Assembly (NCBI RefSeq): GCF_900156505.1
Contig: NZ_FTPR01000001.1
Location: forward strand, 1,426,001 to 1,490,000
Reading direction: 5' to 3'
Source of the DNA: Yoonia rosea
GTDB lineage: Bacteria; Pseudomonadota; Alphaproteobacteria; Rhodobacterales; Rhodobacteraceae
DNA: 64,000 nucleotides
Of this stretch, positions 29,104-37,581 are shown in pieces (within the stretch, counting starts at the first letter, position 1; every line of letters starts with the position of its first letter). The position numbers were made by a program, and so were the translations under genes. The notes under the pieces were generated by a model that was not told the origin of the DNA, did not search any database, and saw only the letters and a list, made by a program, of their open reading frames with translations.

Positions 29104-29453
29104 GTGGTCTTGCCTTCAATAAGATAGCGCACACCAATAAACGTGCCGACCGCCGCCAGCATGGAAAGCACGGTCGATACAGTCAGGATGAACAGCAATA
29201 CCAGCCCGTCATCTGAAAACACCTGCAAGTTGCCGATCACACCGACACCTGCAGGGACAAAGAGAAACGACAGATTGGCCAATATGACCGTTGTTGTGGG
29301 CCTCAGCTGTTCCGTGAGTGCGGGCCTCAGGCTCAGGAGCAGGACCAACAACGCAAGCCCGAGCACCGGACCGGGGATCGGCAGGCCCGCGCCACGGACA
29401 GTAATTTCACCCAAGAGCTGGCAGCCTAACAGAAGACCAAGTGTCTGAAGCAT
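29100..29453 (-). CDS. lrgA: LrgA/CidA-family holin-like membrane protein
   Basis: This 117-residue protein has four membrane segments and the family pattern LGLLLGCQLLGEITVRGAGLPIPGPVLGLALL at residues 4-35, then LSFLFVPAGVGVIG. It overlaps lrgB by four bases, so the two are made together as the usual LrgAB pair. A GGAGAA site precedes the ATG at 29453. No LytTR or LysR regulator lies beside the pair. Confidence 0.92.
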   Translation of the reverse strand: MLQTLGLLLGCQLLGEITVRGAGLPIPGPVLGLALLVLLLSLRPALTEQLRPTTTVILANLSFLFVPAGVGVIGNLQVFSDDGLVLLFILTVSTVLSMLAAVGTFIGVRYLIEGKTT

Positions 29454-29532
29454 GAGAATTCTCCGCTGAAGGTACTTGCCCTTTCAGTCTGATCGCAAAC
29501 ACGCTGCAGGACCAATGGAAATGTTCAGGTCT

Positions 29533-30369
29533 TTAGACGGGGATGCGCTTGCAGGCGTTCGTGAAAACCGAAATGTCTTTGGCAAAACGCTCAGGTGCCT
29601 CAAGGAACGGCGCATGGCCGATCCCTTCATATGGCACGTATTGCCCGTTTTGCATGGCATGCGCCGCCGCCTCTCCTGTCGCTGGCGTGACAACCTCATC
29701 CTGCGTGCCGTGGATCACCAGAGCGGGGCAGTTCATCTTGCCAAAGACGGGCCGTAAATCCACATCGGCGCGGAACAAGGCCCTGCGGACATGGGCAGGG
29801 CAAAGCATGTTTGCGCCCACCATTTCCGCATAAGTCCTGCGGTCCAATGGCGCGGAAGTGCAGGCATCGACAAAACGCGCCGTGGCGGCAAGTCGGCGGG
29901 GCACGTCATCGGTGTAAAGATCACGGTCGAGGCCCGGGCTTGCGGGCCCCGCCATCCAACTTTCGCGGTGGGCTCCGATAGCGAGAACGCCACCTGCAAG
30001 GACGACACCAGCGATATCGGCATCGCCCTTGACGTCAAGATAGGCCGCAATCACACGCGCGCCGTAAGACCACCCCACCAGCACGGGCATATCCAGTTTT
30101 GCCGCATCCATTACCGCCTGAACATCCTCTGCCCAAAGGGCAGTGTCGGTATAGGCCGCCTCGTTTTCCGGTTTATCTGAGCTTCCATGCCCCCGAAGGT
30201 CCATTGCGACGACAAAGTAGTGATCTTGCAGTCTTTCCCAAAGGGGTTGCCAACACATCCACTGCTGGGCCCAGCCATGGATGAGCAAAATAGAAGGACG
30301 TGTCGCGTCACCAAAACAGGTGAATGCGATACGCGTCCCGTCCGATGAGATGGCATGTGACGTTGACAT
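29533..30369 (-). CDS. Alpha/beta-fold hydrolase
   Basis: This 278-residue hydrolase has the oxyanion segment LLIHGWAQQWMCW (about 30-42), DLRGHGSSDKP, the nucleophile elbow VGWSYGARV (Ser about 96), an acid in VIHGTQDEVVTP and His in EGIGHAPFLEAPERF. It acts on an unknown ester, lactone or similar. The ATG at 30369 is chosen because the longer frame to 30483 adds a basic, low-complexity leader; the ribosome site is weak, so the start is not firm. It is the last host gene before the left junction of the genomic island. Confidence 0.85.
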   Translation of the reverse strand: MSTSHAISSDGTRIAFTCFGDATRPSILLIHGWAQQWMCWQPLWERLQDHYFVVAMDLRGHGSSDKPENEAAYTDTALWAEDVQAVMDAAKLDMPVLVGWSYGARVIAAYLDVKGDADIAGVVLAGGVLAIGAHRESWMAGPASPGLDRDLYTDDVPRRLAATARFVDACTSAPLDRRTYAEMVGANMLCPAHVRRALFRADVDLRPVFGKMNCPALVIHGTQDEVVTPATGEAAAHAMQNGQYVPYEGIGHAPFLEAPERFAKDISVFTNACKRIPV

Positions 30370-30544
30370 AAGGTTCGGTAACAGCGTTCGCTGCAAAGGA
30401 AAAGGCGCGGGCCTTCGCAGGGTCGGACGAGGCTGTATCAATATCGACAGGCTTTTTCGCGCACGGCAATACAAATCGCGCATTAAAGACGCACATCTTG
30501 TTGCGTTTCACCAACAACACAACATGTCTGGCTCTTAAGAAAAA

Positions 30545-30591
30545 TGGTGCCCCCACACGGACTCGAACCGCGGACCTACTGATTACAAATC
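30545..30591. repeat. Left attachment repeat (tRNA-Thr 3' fragment)
   Basis: These 47 bases are identical to 40291-40337. They cover the encoded CCA, acceptor 3' strand, T arm and the anticodon arm up to the anticodon loop of tRNA-Thr. Homology stops after ...ACAAATC, and the 5' half of a tRNA does not follow, so this copy is not a functional tRNA. It marks the left island junction. Confidence 0.95.
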
Positions 30592-30613
30592 TCTTTTGCC
30601 GGAAATACCACCA

Positions 30614-30729
30614 TTTACCGAAACGTGGCCATCTTATTGACTTGTTTACCGAATATCAATTTGATTTACCGATTTGGAAGCATCGATTTACTGCAATTTC
30701 CCGAACAGACGCGTCCTATATGCGTCCTA
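30614..30729. repeat. Direct repeats inside the left end (candidate integrase/excisionase sites)
   Basis: Three exact TTTACCGA copies lie at 30614, 30645 and 30664, with a variant TTTACTGC at 30686. Two copies of GCGTCCTA lie 11 bp apart at 30710 and 30721, just before the integrase start. The second pair recurs at the right end (40206-40227). The one-helical-turn spacing fits arm-type recombinase binding sites, which is an inference. Confidence 0.6.
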
Positions 30730-30745
30730 GGGTGTAAGGTGAAAA

Positions 30746-31936
30746 ATGGCGAACCGTAACAAAACACCTGCAAAAGCGCGCCTCAGTGCAAAATTTATCA
30801 ATAGTCTCGTTGCAGGTGACAGAGACTACTGGATAGCTGAAGAAACCTTCCCAAAGCTGAAGCTCAAAGTAACGCCTTTGGGTAATCGGAGTTTTGTTTT
30901 GCGGTACCGCAACGCGCAGGGAACGGAAAGAAAGCTAAAGCTTGGGGACTTTCCTGACATCAACGCCGACCAAGCCAGACAGCTCGCGAGCCGCTATGCT
31001 GCTGAAGTTGCCAGCGGCGGCGATCCGGCGGCACAAAAGCAGGAAACTCGCCATGGCCTCACGCTGTCTGATCTAGGACAACGCTTCCTTGAGGAACATG
31101 GCGAGTTGCACCTAAAAGCCACAACGCTTCAAAACTACAGACAGATATTGAAAGCCGTTATCGATCCGAGCCTTGGTAAGCAGCCCATTGTCAGTATCTC
31201 GCGGGCGCAATTGCTAACGCTTCAGAAAAGCATGGCGAACAGACGGTATCAGGCCAACCGAACAATCGGTTTCATTCGTACGCTCTATAATTGGGCTAAG
31301 AAGAACGGACTTTATCAGGGCACAGATAATCCTGCACAAGGCATACCGCCATATAGGGAGCGTAAGGTTGAGAGTTTGTTATCAAAGGAGCAGACCGCCG
31401 AACTCTGGGAGGCCATCAAGCAAATTCGGCGAACGCATCCGGGACGAGAAACTGCCCTAAACGTCATAACCTTTTGCTGGCTTACTGCATGTCGTCGAGG
31501 CGAAGCCTTCAAACTCCGCTGGGAAAACGTCGACTTCGAGCGTTCGGAAGTACACTTTGTCGAGGCAAAAGCTGGCAGTCGCAAGCAAAAGATGTCGACG
31601 CAGCTAAAAGCATTTCTAAGTCAGCTCAGTAGTCACGGTAGCGATGCTTATGTGTTCCCAGGAATCAAACGCGATACTCCGTTGACTGACATTAAGAAGA
31701 CTTGGGACCTTGTTAGACAGACCGCGGGGCTCCCAAATTTCCGCCTACATGACATACGGCATAACGTTCTAAGCGATATTGCCGCGGAGTATGACCTTGC
31801 AACGGCTGCTGCTGTCGGCGGACATCAAAGCATCCGATCCACGATGAGGTATGCTCAGGCAAGGCAGCAAACAACGGCTGATGCACTCGAGAGGTTAGGA
31901 AGCAATATTGCAAGGTATACAGAGGAAGATAGCTAA
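30746..31936 (+). CDS. P4-type tyrosine recombinase (island integrase)
   Basis: This 396-residue protein has the N-terminal DUF4102-type arm-binding domain (about 10-95; FINSLVAGDRDYWIAEETFPKLKLKVTPLGNRSF...) and a core-binding helical region (about 105-195). Its catalytic domain carries Arg250 in TACRRGEAF, a beta-hairpin Lys in the 275-282 area, His335-Asp-Ile-Arg338, His360 and Tyr369 in MRYAQA. All catalytic residues are present, so it should be active in integrating and excising the island at tRNA-Thr. It lies next to the left repeat. Its stop overlaps the start of the small HTH gene, a likely partner. Confidence 0.95.
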   Translation: MANRNKTPAKARLSAKFINSLVAGDRDYWIAEETFPKLKLKVTPLGNRSFVLRYRNAQGTERKLKLGDFPDINADQARQLASRYAAEVASGGDPAAQKQETRHGLTLSDLGQRFLEEHGELHLKATTLQNYRQILKAVIDPSLGKQPIVSISRAQLLTLQKSMANRRYQANRTIGFIRTLYNWAKKNGLYQGTDNPAQGIPPYRERKVESLLSKEQTAELWEAIKQIRRTHPGRETALNVITFCWLTACRRGEAFKLRWENVDFERSEVHFVEAKAGSRKQKMSTQLKAFLSQLSSHGSDAYVFPGIKRDTPLTDIKKTWDLVRQTAGLPNFRLHDIRHNVLSDIAAEYDLATAAAVGGHQSIRSTMRYAQARQQTTADALERLGSNIARYTEEDS

Positions 31937-32238
31937 TGCCGCTACCCAAACGTCGAATTCGTCTTCGCCATATTGAAAAGAACAAGACAGGTGTGAAAAA
32001 AGAACAAGCCGCCAAAGTGAAGAAGACTAGGCGTCCGGTTCATACCGCAGCTGGCGAGTTGAATGAGATTGCTGCAGCCGAGTTCTTGAACAAGTCAGTT
32101 CAAACGCTTCGAAACCGTCGCAGCCTCGGAAAACCACCAAAATTCAAACGCGTAGGAAGGTCTGTATATTACATGCTGTCTGATCTTGAAGATTTTCGAA
32201 CAGCAATCACAAGAAACGGAACCATTATTTCGGAATGA
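31936..32238 (+). CDS. Small helix-turn-helix protein (AlpA/excisionase-like)
   Basis: This 100-residue basic protein has a lysine/arginine-rich N-terminus followed by a MerR/AlpA-type wing-HTH: EIAAAEFLNKSVQTLRNRRSLGKPPKFKRVGRSVYYMLSDLEDF (about 45-88). Proteins of this type next to P4-like integrases serve as excisionase or activate int. The ATG overlaps the TAA of the integrase gene (TAATG), so it is translated from the same message. Function as a directionality factor is inferred from position and fold. Confidence 0.8.
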   Translation: MPLPKRRIRLRHIEKNKTGVKKEQAAKVKKTRRPVHTAAGELNEIAAAEFLNKSVQTLRNRRSLGKPPKFKRVGRSVYYMLSDLEDFRTAITRNGTIISE

Positions 32239-32636
32239 TGCGTTAGCACCCCCGGGGCATTGCTAACTGTCGGAAAAATTTTGAGTGTCTATCAAAATCA
32301 CCATCTCACTTTGCCCGGCATCACAGATTGATAGGTCACTTTTTCCTCTCAGTACCGTCACACCCGCTACCCTAGTAGTTCTGTATAACGAATTAAGAAC
32401 TAAGTATCTGACAAGAAACAGTAAATGTTCATTTTAACGTCAATAGCCCGACCAACTCTATCACTACAATCGATTGTAACTTTTTATACAAACATATCAG
32501 CCACTTAGCGGTTTTGAATCAAATATGTATTCACACGCGTAAAAAACCCCTCATTTCCTGAAAGCACCTTTACGGAGAGCGTGCAGATTCCCAGATGTTC
32601 TGTACACAAGCGAACCAACATTCGTAGGAGCACAGC
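32239..32636. other. 398-bp non-coding region with inverted repeats
   Basis: An A+T-rich spacer lies between the HTH gene and the serine recombinase gene. It has a stem GTTAGCA (32242-32248) with its complement at 32261-32267 around a CCCCGGGG core, which could end the int message. It also has a perfect 14-bp palindrome TACAATCGATTGTA at 32465-32478, which could be an operator or part of a recombination site for the downstream recombinase. No gene is seen. Confidence 0.5.
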
Positions 32637-33335
32637 ATGGATTTTTCGGACAAATATATTTCTTACATTCGTGTCTCGACTGACCGACAAGGAAAAAGCG
32701 GCCTTGGGCTAGAAGCACAAAAAGCGGTTGTCGACGGATTTGTAGAACAATCTGGAGGTCAACTAATTAATGAGTATGTCGAAGTAGAAAGCGGCAAGCG
32801 CAATTCACGGGCACAACTCCAAGCCGCTCTCGAAGAATGCAAGCACAAACACGCCACTCTCATCATCGCCAAGCTAGACCTGCTTGCCCGCAACGTCTAC
32901 TTTATATCCGGTTTGATCGAAAGTGGCGTTCCCTTCCGTGCTGTGGATATGCCCGAAGCAAACCGCTTTGTTCTCCATATCATGGCCGCAGTTGCTGAAC
33001 ACGAAGGCAGGGCAATCTCGGAACGTACCAAAGCAGCCTTGGCAGCAGCAAAAGCTAGGGGTGTTAAACTTGGCAGATCATGCCAAGCACTTGCGGATCG
33101 CAAAATTGCAGATGCCGATGATTTTAGCGATAAGCTGGGGCCTTTGATCAAACAACACAAGATTGACGGGCTGTCGGTTAGAAAAATTGCGAAAAGGCTT
33201 AATTTCGACAAGGTGCCGTCTTACAATGGTGGAAAGTGGTACTCTTCTACAGTTCAACGGGTATGGAAGCGTTACACTAGTCGCAATTCTATAACCATCG
33301 GGAAAACCCCCAGCCCCCCATGTCAAATCCTATAG
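32637..33335 (+). CDS. Serine recombinase (resolvase/invertase family)
   Basis: This 232-residue protein has a catalytic domain (1-145): YIRVSTDRQGKSGLGLEAQ with the nucleophile Ser about 13, the conserved LARN arginine block near 83, and EHEGRAISERTKAALAAAKARGVKLG at the E-helix. A C-terminal HTH region (about 165-222; LSVRKIAKRLNFDKVPSYNGGKWYSSTVQRVW) follows. Length fits small resolvases/invertases rather than large phage integrases. The start has TAGGAG at the right distance. Its last 16 bases overlap the next gene. There is no Tn3-type transposase, so its job (inversion, dimer resolution, a second mobility function) is unknown. Confidence 0.9.
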   Translation: MDFSDKYISYIRVSTDRQGKSGLGLEAQKAVVDGFVEQSGGQLINEYVEVESGKRNSRAQLQAALEECKHKHATLIIAKLDLLARNVYFISGLIESGVPFRAVDMPEANRFVLHIMAAVAEHEGRAISERTKAALAAAKARGVKLGRSCQALADRKIADADDFSDKLGPLIKQHKIDGLSVRKIAKRLNFDKVPSYNGGKWYSSTVQRVWKRYTSRNSITIGKTPSPPCQIL

Positions 33336-34666
33336 TAAGAAGAGACAGTTTTGTTCGATCACTGTCCGCCCAAACCCAGATCACAGCTGAAAATGCTTTT
33401 ATTGATCGCATCCGCCTTGATGTGGGTGATTGGGCGCTTTCCGGTGATACAGATCAAATATGTGATGCTCTCACAAATCTTCGAGAAGCTGAAACCTATA
33501 CGGCTAATGGTGAGTGCGTACAGCTTTTCAACAATCATATCATTGAAGCGATTTGGAATGTCCGAGGGCTAAAATTCAACTCCAACCCAAACAGAGACAA
33601 TTTAGCGCAAAATGCTCCGCTGCTGTCTGGAAAAGTTGACCTAGCAATGTGGCAATATCGACCTGTGAGCCGCCAACCCGGCGAGCAAGCTCGTATCGTT
33701 TTTGAAACCCAATTAAACCTAACCCGTTTCATTCAAGCTCAGCGACTGAAGCGAATAACCCGACTTGATCGGCCAAAACTTGCATCAGAGTATATACTTG
33801 CGATTTCTCCAGAAGAAAGCTGGTATGAAACCGAAACCCCACTGAGACCGGCAACCAACCTGATTATTGGTCCCAATAAAAAGTATGCATTTGCACTTAG
33901 CCAGTCGATGACACAACAACTCGAACACTATTTAACCGTTGCATGTGACACTTTATCGAATGTGATGTTGGAGGCATTTGATGGGTCCAGAGCAACCGCT
34001 ACCCACATCCCCTACTTATCGCTCAAGGAAATTGAGTTTTATTGGGAGTTCGATTCCGATGCGCCAATTGATTGGGTGCTTTCAATGAGGGAAATACTCG
34101 CGCAGCAAAGCGAAAGCTTCGGCGAGGATATGTATCAGACGACACACCCTTCCTTACAAACCCAAAATCAAAGCCCTTGTTTCACACTCCGGATGACACA
34201 ATTCATCAGGATAAAGGTATACGCCAAAACCAATAGACGAGTTCGATTCGAAGTCAAACTGAAAGAAAATGCGATAAACAATACGGCTGGTCGACGAACG
34301 CATGACAGTATCGACGGCGTTTTATCCATGATTGCTCCACTCGCTCAGGAGGCAGCAAAAAGACTGCGACCAGTCCTGCAATCGATTGCAGCGGAGCCTC
34401 AACCGCGGGGCAGTTTTACAGCAGTCGAGCTGATGCACCAAATTCTCCGTGCATCTGACGATCCACACGTCTCCGAGACGATCATCGCGTCCCTTGTAAC
34501 GTTTGGCCGTATCGCACCTTACAATAACGATCCGATCCGTCACGCGATCAAGAAATTAAAAGAACTCAAAGTCCCGATTCTTCGCCCTCGTATCCCACGC
34601 AGCCGAATTTGCGTGGTTACAGACGAATATCGCGACGCTTTGGCCAGCCTTCGGCTTTATCGATAG
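33320..34666 (+). CDS. Uncharacterised 448-residue island protein
   Basis: I do not recognise the family. There is no signal peptide or membrane segment. The segment FIRIKVYAKTNRRVRFEVKL at about 294-313, and earlier ARIVFETQLNLTRFIQ, recall beta-sheet blocks in replication initiators of small phages and plasmids, but no HUH or Tyr motif could be pinned down. The C-terminal part (about 370-440) looks like a winged helix. The gene starts inside the serine recombinase gene, so the two are coupled. It could be an initiator, a partner of the recombinase or a defence component. Confidence 0.75.
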   Translation: MSNPIVRRDSFVRSLSAQTQITAENAFIDRIRLDVGDWALSGDTDQICDALTNLREAETYTANGECVQLFNNHIIEAIWNVRGLKFNSNPNRDNLAQNAPLLSGKVDLAMWQYRPVSRQPGEQARIVFETQLNLTRFIQAQRLKRITRLDRPKLASEYILAISPEESWYETETPLRPATNLIIGPNKKYAFALSQSMTQQLEHYLTVACDTLSNVMLEAFDGSRATATHIPYLSLKEIEFYWEFDSDAPIDWVLSMREILAQQSESFGEDMYQTTHPSLQTQNQSPCFTLRMTQFIRIKVYAKTNRRVRFEVKLKENAINNTAGRRTHDSIDGVLSMIAPLAQEAAKRLRPVLQSIAAEPQPRGSFTAVELMHQILRASDDPHVSETIIASLVTFGRIAPYNNDPIRHAIKKLKELKVPILRPRIPRSRICVVTDEYRDALASLRLYR

Positions 34667-35085
34667 GTTTCATCCGACAACTGAACTGCTATATGCCGCC
34701 TTCTCTAATCCAAACACCACCCGTTCTGCGGAAACCGGCACCAAAATCAATGCTCGGCGACCGAAGCACCCTAGCATCGCCAAAGCCCACGAGACGGCTC
34801 TCCAGGTTGCCAACTATTCCCATGATGGCCGCGGAGCACAAACCGCTAGGTTGGATTGTCAAACAAGGCTACAGCTCGGAAGGCGGTAACATTAGACTCC
34901 TAGCAATCGGAATTGCTTTAGACATGAGCTGATCCCAACGCACAAAGGGGAACAAAGATGGAACAATATTACCGTTCCTAACGTTTAACCGTGGTCAACC
35001 GCGCAACATCTAGCTATCATAAATATGGCAAGTACCTTATGACGGGCGTTCGCCGCTACACACGTACTTTGACCTGAGGGCCAAA
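34667..35085. other. 419-bp region before the methyltransferase genes
   Basis: No convincing gene is present. A frame overlapping from 34609 to 34932 has no ribosome site and odd composition. The A+T-rich stretch from about 34960 to 35060 is the likely promoter region of the two methyltransferase genes. A possible seven-codon frame with a good ribosome site (AAAGGGGA) begins at 34958; whether it is a leader peptide is unknown. Confidence 0.4.
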
Positions 35086-36267
35086 ATGAACCAGAACAGA
35101 ACTATCGTCAGCTTGTTTTCCGGCATCGGTGGGTTCGAAGTAGGATTTGCGAAAAGTGGTATTCCAACCTCTTTGGCCTGCGAGATTGAACCCACTGCGC
35201 AACTTGTGCTGAAGTCTCACATTGCCAATACTCGGATCTATGACGACGTGTCCGAGCTGAAGTCCATCCCATCCGCATTTGCTGTTACCGCTGGATTTCC
35301 GTGTCAAAACTTGAGCTTGGTTGGCGATAATAGTGGCATTCAGGGGCGTGATACCAAAATCGTCTTCGACATGTTTTCGCTTGTTGCGAAGTCACCAGAT
35401 CATGAATGGTTAGTTCTTGAAAACGTTCCTTTCATGCTCTGGCAGAGAAAAGGCGAAGCTATTCGTTTTGTAACAGAAAAACTATCCAGTTTGGGCTACA
35501 AATGGGCATACCGAGTGGTCGATGCTAGGTCATTTGGGATACCTCAGCGCAGGAGGAGAGTAGTAATTGTTGCTTCGAAAAAACACGACCCAAGAGATGT
35601 TCTTTTTTCCACGGACTGCGACTCGCCTTCATGGATTGAAGATGATGGCAAAGTTCCTTGCGGTTTCTCATGGACCGAGGGTCGGTATGGTCTAGGGTGG
35701 GCTCCTAATGGTGTGCCAACAATCAAAGGCGGTTCGAGGATAGGAGTGCCTTCTCCTCCCGCGATTTGGTTTCGAGATACTGGCCTGATTGGCACACCAT
35801 CCATTGAAGACGCAGAAAGGCTTCAGGGTTTTGATGCGCATTGGACAAAAGCTGCAACAGGCCCGAAAGGGCAACTTGGAGCCCGATGGAAACTGGTGGG
35901 AAACGCCATACCTGTGGGAATCGCTGATTGGGTCGCTCGGCAACTTGTTAGCCCAGGGACATTCTTGCTGGATGATCGAGTTAAAGTTTGGAAAAGTAGG
36001 ATCTGGCCGAATGCTGCATACGACGTCGGCGATGGTGTCATGAAGGTAGACATTGGTGAGTTTCCAGAAAAACACCAATGCGAAGGGCTCAGCAAATTTC
36101 TTTGCTTCCCAGTTAAGGAGCTTTCAGAGCGCGCATCCCTAGGATTTCTCAAGCGAGCTAGAGAAGGAAAGCTTCGGTTCAAGGATGGCTTCTTAGACGC
36201 AGTAGAGCAGCATGCTAACACAATGTCTCAGAAAAATTATGTAGCTGCCCGTACTGCGGCAGAATGA
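35086..36267 (+). CDS. DNA (cytosine-5) methyltransferase 1
   Basis: This 393-residue C5 methyltransferase has motifs in order: I IVSLFSGIGGFEVGF (7-21), IV AGFPCQNLS with catalytic Cys73, VI LENVPF (Glu112), VIII GIPQRRRRVVIVA (151-163), a target-recognition region of about 165-240, IX RLQGF (245-249) and X VGNAIP (271-276). About 110 residues follow motif X, an unusual tail that may contact a partner or DNA. It lies 12 bases before a second C5 methyltransferase on the same strand. Together with the convergent McrB/McrC-like genes this looks like an LlaJI-type system, in which each enzyme would modify one strand of an asymmetric site. Confidence 0.93.
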   Translation: MNQNRTIVSLFSGIGGFEVGFAKSGIPTSLACEIEPTAQLVLKSHIANTRIYDDVSELKSIPSAFAVTAGFPCQNLSLVGDNSGIQGRDTKIVFDMFSLVAKSPDHEWLVLENVPFMLWQRKGEAIRFVTEKLSSLGYKWAYRVVDARSFGIPQRRRRVVIVASKKHDPRDVLFSTDCDSPSWIEDDGKVPCGFSWTEGRYGLGWAPNGVPTIKGGSRIGVPSPPAIWFRDTGLIGTPSIEDAERLQGFDAHWTKAATGPKGQLGARWKLVGNAIPVGIADWVARQLVSPGTFLLDDRVKVWKSRIWPNAAYDVGDGVMKVDIGEFPEKHQCEGLSKFLCFPVKELSERASLGFLKRAREGKLRFKDGFLDAVEQHANTMSQKNYVAARTAAE

Positions 36268-36279
36268 CGGGTCGTTCTT

Positions 36280-37581
36280 ATGAATTACGAAAGTAAACGG
36301 GACTTTGCTACAGAAAAACCCGGCGTTCTGAAAGAGTCATTCACTACCGACGGCCAACGTATCTTTCGGAGAGTTCACGATACGGATGGAAACGAACTTT
36401 CTCGAAGCGCTGTCGGGTTAAACTGCTCTTTGGAAGGGAAAACTCAACTAGAGCTTTCAGGGTTGTTTTACCAGCATTGGTTGCGCCTCAAGAATCCAAT
36501 CGAAAGCAATCCTCAACGGGGGGCAATGCGAATAGTTGATCTTTTTGCTGGTTGCGGAGGGCTTTCACTTGGAATTGATGAAGCCGCAAAAGCGTGCGGT
36601 TTTAGACCCCAGCACCAGTTCTTTTCCGAGATTGATAGCAAGATTGCAGACGTCTTCTCAGAGAATTTCTCCACGTTGAACGGGCATGTTGGTGACATAT
36701 CGGAACTTATCGACGGTGTTATAGGAGAGCGCCCGACCTCCGCAGAAAATCATTTTATTAGTCACGTAGGTAGCGTTGACTTGCTTTGTGGAGGGCCTCC
36801 TTGCCAAGGTTATTCTGACCTAAACAATTATACTCGCCGCGACGATCCAAGGAACTCACTTTATTTCTTAATGGCTCGCGCCGCCGAGCTTTTGAAACCA
36901 AAGGCACTTCTAATTGAAAATGTTCCGGGCGTCTTGAAGGATCGGACAGGGAGCTATCAGTCTACGATCTCAAATCTAATTGCGCTTGGCTACAAAATTG
37001 AAACTATCACCCTCAATGCATCTAGTTTTGGAGTTCCTCAAAGCAGGAAAAGAACATTCTTGTTTGCTGCACGATCAGTTGAGCAAGCTACCAACTGGCG
37101 AAGGTCAATTGAAGAACTCAAAAGTAGCAATCTGCGAAACCCGCTTTGGGCTATTTCCGATATTTCGGAATACACAGAGAGCCAAGGCTTTCGGGCCCCA
37201 TCCAAGCTCTCAGCAGAAAGCAAAATGCGGGTAGACTGGCTTTTTGAAAACGATGAGCATGAGTTGCCCGATCGACTTCGACCGGACTGTCATCGTTTGA
37301 AATCCCATAGCTATAACTCAGTTTACGGCAGGATGTATGCGGAAGGATTGGCACCAACGATCACGACGGGCTTCTTGGTCATGGGACAGGGACGTTTCAT
37401 TCACCCCACAAAACGAAGGACCTTAACCCCTCATGAAGGCGCTCGGTTACAGACATTTCCTGACTACTTCAAATTTGGAACACAGATACGGTCAAAATAC
37501 GCAAAGATGATCGGAAATGCAGTCCCACCGCTATTCGCATATTATGTTGGCTTGGCTACGATTCATGCGGCCATTGACTAA
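36280..37581 (+). CDS. DNA (cytosine-5) methyltransferase 2
   Basis: This 433-residue C5 methyltransferase has an N-terminal extension of about 80 residues before motif I (MRIVDLFAGCGGLSLGID, 83-100). Then come IV GGPPCQGYSD with catalytic Cys175, VI LIENVPG (Glu213), VIII FGVPQSRKRTFLF and X IGNAVPP near 408. It differs clearly from the first enzyme, so the pair is not a recent duplication. Its last 51 bases overlap, in antisense, the end of the convergent McrC-like gene, which ties expression of modification and restriction genes together physically. Confidence 0.93.
   Translation: MNYESKRDFATEKPGVLKESFTTDGQRIFRRVHDTDGNELSRSAVGLNCSLEGKTQLELSGLFYQHWLRLKNPIESNPQRGAMRIVDLFAGCGGLSLGIDEAAKACGFRPQHQFFSEIDSKIADVFSENFSTLNGHVGDISELIDGVIGERPTSAENHFISHVGSVDLLCGGPPCQGYSDLNNYTRRDDPRNSLYFLMARAAELLKPKALLIENVPGVLKDRTGSYQSTISNLIALGYKIETITLNASSFGVPQSRKRTFLFAARSVEQATNWRRSIEELKSSNLRNPLWAISDISEYTESQGFRAPSKLSAESKMRVDWLFENDEHELPDRLRPDCHRLKSHSYNSVYGRMYAEGLAPTITTGFLVMGQGRFIHPTKRRTLTPHEGARLQTFPDYFKFGTQIRSKYAKMIGNAVPPLFAYYVGLATIHAAID

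Noticed and set aside
30545-30591. tRNA-Thr-like sequence at the left island end as a second tRNA gene
   Set aside because: Only the 3' part is present; the sequence after the anticodon region does not continue as a tRNA, so it is an attachment-site fragment.
34609-34932. 107-aa open frame before the methyltransferases as a controller protein
   Set aside because: It has no ribosome site, begins inside the 448-aa gene, and has no HTH pattern.
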